From the NCBI GenBank assembly GCA_022838965.1, contig JALHDK010000073.1, positions 1 through 10,837 on the forward strand: 10,837 bases of DNA, read 5' to 3'. A program made the translations under genes and the position numbers. Shown one piece after another: positions 5,996 to 10,837 of this stretch. Under the pieces are notes generated by a model. The model was not told the DNA's origin and did not search any database. It worked only from the letters and a program-made list of their open reading frames with translations. Source of the DNA: Actinomycetales bacterium (lineage in GTDB: Bacteria > Actinomycetota > Actinomycetes > Actinomycetales > Actinomycetaceae). The stretch's first letter is position 1; each line of letters begins with the position of its first letter.

Positions 5996-6688
5996 TCACC
6001 CCAACTCGGCCGACTCCTCGTCGGGTGCCCCGTCGCCGGCCTCGTGCTCGTCGTCGCCCTCGACCAGCTCGCCCTCCCACGCCTCGCGGCCCTCGTGGAT
6101 GGCGAACGCAGCGATGACGAACGCGGCCACGGGGTCGAGCCACGCGGCCCCCGTGAGCTGGAACAGGCCCACCCCGAGCAGCGTGGACGCGGAGAGCATC
6201 ACGCAGATCCGCGTCTCGGCGGCGTCCGCGAGGATCAGCGGATCCCCGCCGAGAGCGATCCCCACCCGGCGCTTGGCCGCCGCCAGCAGCGGCATCACAA
6301 TCAGCGAGGCCACCAGGATCCCGATCGCCAGCGGCGAGGAGTCCGGGGTCTCGCCCCGCACCAGGCTGCGGATCCCCTCGAACGTCACGTACGCGGCGAG
6401 GAGGAAGAACGTCACCGCCACGAGCCGCAGCGACCGGCGCTCCCTGCGCTCGTCGAAGGTCCCGTCACCCCGCAGCCGCGCGGACAGCCGCATCGCCACC
6501 AGCACCGCCGCCATGGACTCGATCGCGGAGTCCACCCCGAACCCCACCACCGACACGAGGCCTGCCATCAGGCCGGCGGTGATCGCGATCGCCCCTTCGG
6601 CCACGTTGTACGCGACCGTGAACTGGGCGAGCCTCAGGCCGCGGCGGGTGAGCTGCTCCCGGGATTCCTTCACGTCCGCTTCCCTCAC
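5996..6688 (-). CDS. CDF-like cation transporter
   Basis: Inner-membrane protein of about 230 residues resembling the transmembrane half of cation diffusion facilitators. It has five or six hydrophobic helices and ends in an acidic tail (EGDDEHEAGD and following), with no cytoplasmic metal-binding domain. The TM2 signature is FGVDSAIES with Asp53 and Glu57. The TM5 position that carries HxxxD in classical zinc exporters instead reads ADAAETRIC, with Asp155, Glu158 and Cys162 and no histidine. It therefore belongs to the branch usually annotated only as cation transporter, with unknown substrate. The GTG at 6688 overlaps the permease stop as GTGA, and GGAGGTGATC, a near-complete anti-SD match, lies upstream at a rather long distance. 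The in-frame GTG at 6673, with GAGGG 8 nt ahead, is an alternative that would shorten it by five residues. Confidence 0.82.
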   Translation of the reverse strand: MREADVKESREQLTRRGLRLAQFTVAYNVAEGAIAITAGLMAGLVSVVGFGVDSAIESMAAVLVAMRLSARLRGDGTFDERRERRSLRLVAVTFFLLAAYVTFEGIRSLVRGETPDSSPLAIGILVASLIVMPLLAAAKRRVGIALGGDPLILADAAETRICVMLSASTLLGVGLFQLTGAAWLDPVAAFVIAAFAIHEGREAWEGELVEGDDEHEAGDGAPDEESAELG

Positions 6689-8301
6689 GTCCCCGCGATC
6701 ACCTCCCGCCGGCGCAGCCCTGCGAGCCCCAGCCCCACGCCCGCCGCGGCGAGCAGCGTCAGCCAGACCACCGGTGCGAGAGCGAAGTCCTCTACCGGCA
6801 TCTGGGCGAGGTGGCTGAAGGGCGAGAGGTTCTGGAGCCAGTCGGGGAAGTCGAGCAGACCCACAAACACCCCCACGAAGACGATCACGCCCACGAGCGC
6901 CCAGCCCACGATCGCCAGCACCTGGGGCACCCACCCGAACACGAGGGCGCTCACGCCCACCACCACCCACACGCCCGGCACCATGTTCAGGTGCGCCCAC
7001 AGGCTGTCGGCGACGGCGCCCCAGTCCCCGGTCACCGCGCCGATCGCGAGTCCCGTGACCACTCCCGTGACCGCCATGATCAGCGCCCCACCGAGTGCGA
7101 CGACGCCGACGTGCGACCCGGCCCACGCGAGCCGGCTCGTGGGGGTGGCGAGGATCGCCTCGGCGCGCCCGCGCGCCTCCTCCACCAGCAGTCCCTGGAC
7201 CGCGAACACCACGTACGCCGCGGTGACGTACCCGCTGAAGGACGCCAGGAACGTCAGGTACCCCGCCGCCAGGCCCTCGGCGCCGCCCATCATCTCCACG
7301 AGCACCGGCGGCATGTCCCCGGCGGCGTCGAGCATGGCCTGCGCGAAGGCCCCGTCGATCACGCCGAAGGTCGCAACCACCGTCCCCCAGCCCACCAGCG
7401 CGCCCCGCTGGAGGCGCGCCGCCAGGCCGACGGGGGTGCCGAGCCACGCGGGCGCGTCCACCCGGCCGCCTCGCACCGCGAGCAGGCCGGCCCCGAAGTC
7501 CCGCCGCTCCTGCAGCACGTACGCGGCGGGAATGGTCGCCGCGGCGAGCAGTGCGAGCAGGCCGGCGGGCCACCAGCGGTCGTACACGAAGGGTGCGGTC
7601 TGCGTCGCCCAGCCGAGTGGCGACGCCCAGGACAGCGCGCTGCCGCCCACCGCCGCCATGTCGCCCAGCGCCCGCAACAGGAACGCGACGCCGAGGACGC
7701 CGCCCGCCAACCCGGCGGCTGCCCGCGAGTTCGCGCTGAGCTGCACCGTCACCGCCGTGACGCCCGCGAACGCCATCCCGACGAGGCCCATCGCCACGCC
7801 CACCAGCATCGAGCCGGCGGCGGCGTACCCGTTGGCGATCCCGAGCGCGGCCACCACCATCGCGGCCGCCGCGTTCGCGATCGCTGCCACGATCAGGGCC
7901 GCGGTCAGGGGCGCGTGCCGCCCGACGACGTTCGCCCGCACCACCTCGGCCCGGCCGCTCTGCTCCTCGGCTCGCGTGTGCCGCGCGACGAGGAGGATGT
8001 TCATCAGAGCCGCGAGGATGTGCAGGTACAGGGCGTAGCCGCCCGCGAAGAAGCGTTCGTAGGTGACCGCGTCCATCCCGAACGCGGGACCCACCCACAT
8101 GCGTCCCACAGGGGAGTCGAACAGGATCGCCGCGCCCGCGAGATCCTCCGGGGTGGGAGCGAGCTGGGGCAGCGCGGTCCCGATGTAGACCATGTACAGG
8201 CCCAGACCCCCCACCCAGAGCGGGAGCTTCAGCCGGTCGCGCCGCAGGAGGAAGCGGACCATCGTGCTGGTCCCGGTGGTGGTGTCGCGGCTGCGCGTCA
8301 C
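6685..8301 (-). CDS. ABC exporter permease (TnrB3-like)
   Basis: Membrane component of 538 residues for the ATPase encoded just upstream. The protein has about twelve hydrophobic segments in two similar halves, each beginning with a re-entrant SPxGR/GGAEG-like loop ([12 protein letters not shown] near residue 60; [13 protein letters not shown] in the second half) followed by [10 protein letters not shown] or [12 protein letters not shown]. This duplicated layout matches the actinobacterial permeases related to tetronasin-resistance TnrB3 (COG3559), proposed exporters of polyketide-type antibiotics. The substrate here is unknown; self-protection or lipid/drug export are equally possible. The GTG at 8301 overlaps the ATPase stop as GTGA and is preferred; an ATG at 8262 is a possible internal start 13 residues later. 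The stop overlaps the CDF-like start in the same way. Confidence 0.87.
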   Translation of the reverse strand: MTRSRDTTTGTSTMVRFLLRRDRLKLPLWVGGLGLYMVYIGTALPQLAPTPEDLAGAAILFDSPVGRMWVGPAFGMDAVTYERFFAGGYALYLHILAALMNILLVARHTRAEEQSGRAEVVRANVVGRHAPLTAALIVAAIANAAAAMVVAALGIANGYAAAGSMLVGVAMGLVGMAFAGVTAVTVQLSANSRAAAGLAGGVLGVAFLLRALGDMAAVGGSALSWASPLGWATQTAPFVYDRWWPAGLLALLAAATIPAAYVLQERRDFGAGLLAVRGGRVDAPAWLGTPVGLAARLQRGALVGWGTVVATFGVIDGAFAQAMLDAAGDMPPVLVEMMGGAEGLAAGYLTFLASFSGYVTAAYVVFAVQGLLVEEARGRAEAILATPTSRLAWAGSHVGVVALGGALIMAVTGVVTGLAIGAVTGDWGAVADSLWAHLNMVPGVWVVVGVSALVFGWVPQVLAIVGWALVGVIVFVGVFVGLLDFPDWLQNLSPFSHLAQMPVEDFALAPVVWLTLLAAAGVGLGLAGLRRREVIAGT

Positions 8302-9215
8302 CTCACGCCACCCCGCCGACGGGTCGCCAGGTCGTCGCCGTAGTGTCGCATGAGGAGCTGCTCGAGCGTGGGCGGGTGGGCCTGGATGGAGCGGACGCCG
8401 AGCGTGGCGAGCTCCCGCATGACGGGCTCGACGCGGTCGCCGTCGACCTCGAACGTCACGAAACCGCCGTCGTCGCGGCGCAGCCCGTGGACGCCGGGCA
8501 GCGTGGCCAGCGCATCGGCGGGCCCGGCGAGGTCGACGACGACGGTCGTGCGGGTCATGTGGCGGAGGTCCCGCAGCGTCCCCGTCTCCACGATCCGGCC
8601 CTCGCGGATGATCGAGATCGTGTCGGCGAGCACTTCGACTTGGGCGAGGATGTGCGAGGACAGCAGCACGGTGGTGCCGGCGTCGCGCACCTCGCGGATC
8701 GCCTGCTGGAAGACGAGTTCCATGAGCGGGTCGAGGCCGGCGGTGGGTTCGTCGAGGAGCAGCAGTTCGACGTCGGAGATGAGCGCGGAGATGAGCGCCA
8801 CCTTCTGCCGGTTGCCCTTGGAGTAGGTGCGGGCCTTCCTGGACGGGTCGAGGTCGAAGCGCTGGCAGAGGTCGTCCTTGCGCTGCTTGTCGAGGCGGCC
8901 GCGGAGACGGGCGAGCAGGTCGATGACCTCGCCGCCGGTGAGGTTGGGCCACAGCTCGACGTCGCCGGGCACGTACGCGAGCCGTCGGTGCAGCTCGACG
9001 GCGTTGTCCCACGGGTCGGCGCCGAACAGGCGGACCGTGCCGCCGTCCGCGCGCAGCAGGCCGAGCAGGACGCGCATCGTGGTGGACTTCCCGGCCCCGT
9101 TAGGGCCGAGGAAGCCGTGCACCTGCCCGGCGCGGACCGTCATGTCCAGGCCGTCGAGGGCGCGCACGCTCCCGAACGTCTTGACGAGTCCCACCGACTC
9201 GATGACCTCATTCAT
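8298..9215 (-). CDS. ABC transporter ATP-binding protein (DrrA-like)
   Basis: Cytoplasmic nucleotide-binding subunit of 305 residues that powers the downstream permease. Walker A is GPNGAGKST (residues 37-45), the signature is YSKGNRQK (131-138), Walker B is LLLLDEP with Asp155 and catalytic Glu156, and the H-loop is His188 in SSHI. At the usual Q-loop position the sequence reads YVPGD, with Gly84 where most ATPases have Gln; from memory this is common in the ATPases paired with large TnrB3-type permeases. A C-terminal extension (about 220-305) resembles that of DrrA-type drug exporters. The ATG is supported by GGGGGAG 5 nt upstream. It is the first gene of the overlapping three-gene block, 44 nt downstream of the TRIC gene, which may share its transcript. 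Confidence 0.92.
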   Translation of the reverse strand: MNEVIESVGLVKTFGSVRALDGLDMTVRAGQVHGFLGPNGAGKSTTMRVLLGLLRADGGTVRLFGADPWDNAVELHRRLAYVPGDVELWPNLTGGEVIDLLARLRGRLDKQRKDDLCQRFDLDPSRKARTYSKGNRQKVALISALISDVELLLLDEPTAGLDPLMELVFQQAIREVRDAGTTVLLSSHILAQVEVLADTISIIREGRIVETGTLRDLRHMTRTTVVVDLAGPADALATLPGVHGLRRDDGGFVTFEVDGDRVEPVMRELATLGVRSIQAHPPTLEQLLMRHYGDDLATRRRGGVR

Positions 9216-9259
9216 GGTTCTCCCCCGTCCCGGGCGTGCGTCCACCGCCGCCGCGCAGG

Positions 9260-9907
9260 TCAGTTGTCGCCGCCCGGCTTCCTGTCCTTCCAGGTCGGCG
9301 GCACGGGCGCGTTCAGTTTGTAGCGCACTCCGACCATCCGGATCGCGAAGCACACCGAGGCCGCCAGCACCGCACCCGGGACTCCGAAGAGCTCGTGGTT
9401 GGCCGTCAGCACGGCGATCGTCGCGCCGATCAGGGCCGGCACCGCGTAGAGGCCACTGGTGAGGATGGAGGGCACGTCCTGGATGAGCATGTCGCGGATC
9501 GTGCCACCACCCACCGCGGTGACGGCGCCGAGGATGATGGCGGGCGCCGCCATCAGTCCGAAGTCGAGGGCCTTCTGGGCGCCCACCACGCAGAAGAGGC
9601 TGAGTCCGATGGCGTCGAGCAGCACGATCGCCTTGTAGAGGATCCGGATCGGCCGGCTGATGAAGAAGGCGATCACTCCGCCCGCCGTGGCGACCGCGAG
9701 GTAGTACCAGTACTGGAAGGCCGCCGGCGGGAGGGCCCCGATCAGGACATCACGCAGCATGCCACCGCCGGTGGCCGTAATGATTCCTAGGGCGAGGATA
9801 CCCACCACGTCCAGGCGGACCTTCCGGGCCGCGGTCAGGGCTCCGTTGAGCGCGAAGGCGAACGTGCCGAGGAGATCGAGCGCCAGGACGAGGTCCGCGG
9901 TTGACAC
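9260..9907 (-). CDS. Trimeric intracellular cation (TRIC/UPF0126, YadS-like) family membrane protein
   Basis: Inner-membrane protein of 215 residues with about seven helices made of two UPF0126 repeats. Each repeat carries the family mark GGGxxRD: GGGMLRD ending at Asp53 and GGGTIRD ending at Asp139, with a preceding glycine-rich ATGGG or AVGGG turn. Prokaryotic relatives of TRIC have been shown to form potassium-permeable trimers, and other members have been linked to glycine uptake, so the transported solute is not settled. The GTG at 9907 is chosen because GAGG lies 8 nt upstream and the first helix starts immediately; the frame continues upstream to an ATG at 9967, which would add 20 charged residues and run through an inverted repeat. 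It lies on the same strand as the ABC genes, 44 nt before them. Confidence 0.9.
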   Translation of the reverse strand: MSTADLVLALDLLGTFAFALNGALTAARKVRLDVVGILALGIITATGGGMLRDVLIGALPPAAFQYWYYLAVATAGGVIAFFISRPIRILYKAIVLLDAIGLSLFCVVGAQKALDFGLMAAPAIILGAVTAVGGGTIRDMLIQDVPSILTSGLYAVPALIGATIAVLTANHELFGVPGAVLAASVCFAIRMVGVRYKLNAPVPPTWKDRKPGGDN

Positions 9908-9937
9908 GGGATGATCCTCGCACGATCCGGCAGGTGG

Positions 9938-9995
9938 GCGAACCCGTTCACGGGCGCGTCGCAGCACGTCCGCGCGCGGCGGTGAACGGGTTCGC
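9938..9995. repeat. Perfect 14-bp inverted repeat with a 30-nt loop
   Basis: GCGAACCCGTTCAC (9938-9951) and GTGAACGGGTTCGC (9982-9995) are exact reverse complements. They lie between the DUF2249 stop and the TRIC start, both on the minus strand. Each arm also contains a small dyad, GAAC-N2-GTTC. No T-run follows on either strand, so it is either an intrinsic terminator of atypical form, an RNA attenuator, or a two-site operator. Confidence 0.75.
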
Positions 9996-10001
9996 GCCGG
10001 G

Positions 10002-10301
10002 TCAGGCCCTCTGGAAGCGGACCCGCCAGGCCTCGGGCCCCCGCTCCAGGTACTCGGTGCGGAAGGAGTCCCCGTAGCGCTCGGCTACCTGCGCCATGAG
10101 TGGTTTGGGATCGTGGGGCGCCACCAGCACCATGCCATGGCCGGGTGCCACGGCTTCCAGGGCACCAAAGATGGCACCGTGGCGAATGGTCGGCGGGATC
10201 TGGCGGGCGTCAAGCTCGGGGTCAGTGACGGCGGACCGGCCGCACGAGCAGCCTTCGCCTGCGCGGACGGTCGCTCCGAAGGACAGGTTCGATTTCACCA
10301 T
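10002..10301 (-). CDS. DUF2249 domain protein with an N-terminal CxCG motif
   Basis: Small soluble protein of 99 residues. The DUF2249 domain covers residues about 29-98 and shows ELDARQIPPTIRHGAIFGAL and VAPHDPKPL with His63, followed by FRTEYLERGPEAWRV. The fold is TusA-like in related families. The N-terminus has GCSCG with Cys18 and Cys20, a possible metal or sulfur-handling site common in actinobacterial members as I recall. DUF2249 genes often sit near nitrogen-oxide, hemerythrin or molybdo-enzyme genes, and a molybdopterin oxidoreductase end lies upstream here, although that piece may not share the same origin. Biochemical role unknown. The ATG at 10301 has no Shine-Dalgarno but a TANNNT box 6 nt before it, supporting a leaderless transcript. 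Confidence 0.85.
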   Translation of the reverse strand: MVKSNLSFGATVRAGEGCSCGRSAVTDPELDARQIPPTIRHGAIFGALEAVAPGHGMVLVAPHDPKPLMAQVAERYGDSFRTEYLERGPEAWRVRFQRA

Positions 10302-10307
10302 TGGGGC

Positions 10308-10313
10308 ACGGTA
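10308..10313 (-). promoter_or_regulatory. Candidate -10 box (TACCGT) for a leaderless DUF2249 transcript
   Basis: On the minus strand TACCGT is followed by 6 nt and then the ATG at 10301, the same geometry as before the HAD and DUF3883 genes. Its -35 region would overlap the end of the predicted lipoprotein gene. Confidence 0.4.
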
Positions 10314-10323
10314 TCAAACGTGG

Positions 10324-10554
10324 TCAGCGGTCATCGAGCCGGGCTGCCGCGGCTACGGCCTCGGTGGCAGACCGCAGCGCCGCCGCGACCGGGCCGGGAA
10401 GACGGTCGGCGCGCTCCAGCTCGTCGAAAGGGACGACGAGGCTTCCGGCCAGCAATACCCGCACCTGGGTCCGCGCCCGCTGCCCGGGGAACGCGGCGCA
10501 GGCGCTGAGCGCGAGAAGCATCAACGCGAGCAGCAAAAGGGATCGTTTCTTCAT
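10324..10554 (-). CDS. Small predicted lipoprotein
   Basis: No family recognised. The 76-residue product opens with MKKRS, a leucine-rich hydrophobic core and the lipobox LSAC, so Cys19 should be lipidated and the remaining 57 residues exposed outside the membrane. The mature part is Ala/Arg/Leu rich, with PFDELERADRLPG and a likely C-terminal helix. The start used is the ATG at 10554, since residues before it in the open frame are arginine-rich and not signal-like; no good Shine-Dalgarno precedes it. Codons such as AAA, CTT and TTG in the leader, and the MKK opening, look more Gram-negative than the rest of the window. It lies 61 nt downstream of the molybdopterin oxidoreductase stop on the same strand. 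The signal peptide is convincing; whether this is an expressed gene is less sure. Confidence 0.55.
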   Translation of the reverse strand: MKKRSLLLLALMLLALSACAAFPGQRARTQVRVLLAGSLVVPFDELERADRLPGPVAAALRSATEAVAAAARLDDR

Positions 10555-10615
10555 TGTTGTTTCGGCCGGCCGGGGCGTCCGGCGCCTCGAACGCCCTCGC
10601 CGTCCCATCCCCTGT

Positions 10616-10837
10616 TCACGGCAGGTCAATTTCGATGGTCTCGACGCCGCCGATCCAGCTCGCTTTTTCCAGGTCGGGGCCGACCAGGCGCAACGGCCAG
10701 TATTTTTCCGGCAGCGGCGCTCCGTTCAGCCGATAGGCGAGGAAGATTTTGTTATTGCGCGCGATCGGGGCGCTTTCCAGCGTGATGCTGTAGCCGTCGC
10801 TGGCGATCAGATGAATCTCGTAGCCGGCCGCAGCCAG
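10616..10837 (-). CDS. Molybdopterin-dependent oxidoreductase, C-terminal fragment
   Basis: The last 73 codons and TGA stop of a gene that enters from the right edge; no start lies in the window. The translation contains YEIHLIASDGYSITL, then LAYRLNGAPLP, then YWPLRLVGPDL and ASWIGGVETIEI. This is the usual C-terminal run of the oxidoreductase molybdopterin-binding (sulfite-oxidase-type) domain: a DGYS strand, an AY-NG-PLP turn, a PLRLV strand and a final W-I-x-x-I segment. Such enzymes are often exported and lack further domains in short versions. All three lysines are AAA and four of six glutamates GAA, with AAT and ATT also used, unlike the AAG/GAG-dominated genes to the left. The fragment is too short to name the substrate. 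Confidence 0.75.
   Translation of the reverse strand: MAAAGYEIHLIASDGYSITLESAPIARNNKIFLAYRLNGAPLPEKYWPLRLVGPDLEKASWIGGVETIEIDLP

Noticed and set aside
5642..8343. Long plus-strand open frames opposite the CDF-like and permease genes.
   Set aside because: Ser/Thr/Arg/His-rich translations without membrane or domain features, antisense to genes with clear family motifs and GTGA coupling.
9940..9949. GAACCCGTTC resembling an actinobacterial LexA (SOS) box.
   Set aside because: The SOS box needs GAAC-N4-GTTC; here the spacer is only 2 nt.
1..10837. tRNA or rRNA genes, CRISPR arrays, insertion sequences, transposase or integrase genes.
   Set aside because: None seen by reading both strands; the tandem repeats present have no spacers and no terminal inverted repeats or target duplications were found.

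Overview
The left and central 10.3 kb look like chromosomal DNA from a high-GC actinobacterium. Codon third positions are almost always G or C, and lysine is nearly always AAG. GTG starts and 4-nt GTGA gene overlaps are common. Several genes seem to use TANNNT-type -10 boxes placed so that the transcript would begin at the start codon (leaderless). The protein types also fit: an NlpC/P60 peptidase with a Pro/Ala-rich linker, a large-permease drug-exporter-type ABC pair, and an actinobacterial pRiA4b ORF-3 protein. The last ~500 bases read differently and may be foreign or a join of two sources.

Layout. (1) 9-743 (+): secreted C40 (NlpC/P60) cell-wall peptidase. (2) 821-2340 (+): a small GH13 alpha-amylase-family enzyme, followed 11 nt later by a Gdx/SugE-type SMR guanidinium exporter. 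(3) 2332-2442: tandem repeats between the convergent gdx and pRiA4b genes. (4) 2443-4056 (-): pRiA4b ORF-3 family protein with a Pro/Ala-rich N-terminus holding two tandem repeat sets. (5) 4057-4212: divergent control region with an 8-bp tandem repeat and two CCTCCCGGGA-type palindromes. (6) 4213-5934 (+): Cof-type HAD phosphatase, then a DUF3883 (PD-(D/E)XK-like) protein whose predicted -10 box contains the HAD stop codon. (7) 5996-9215 (-): an ABC ATPase, a large permease and an unusual CDF-like cation transporter, joined by GTGA overlaps. (8) 9260-9907 (-): TRIC/UPF0126 membrane protein. (9) 10002-10301 (-): DUF2249 protein; a perfect 14-bp inverted repeat separates it from TRIC. (10) 10324-10837 (-): small predicted lipoprotein and the C-terminal end of a molybdopterin (sulfite-oxidase-type) oxidoreductase that runs off the edge.

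Working together. The ATPase, permease and CDF-like gene are almost certainly co-transcribed; TRIC, 44 nt upstream, may be too. The amylase and Gdx genes are probably co-transcribed without an obvious metabolic link. HAD and DUF3883 are adjacent, but DUF3883 seems able to start its own transcript. The DUF3883 protein is the best candidate for something little described: a lone nuclease-like protein, with no methylase or helicase beside it, preceded by an N-terminal domain that I recall from restriction-type HNH proteins. No RNA genes, CRISPR arrays or insertion sequences were seen, and no stretch over 300 bases lacks a gene.
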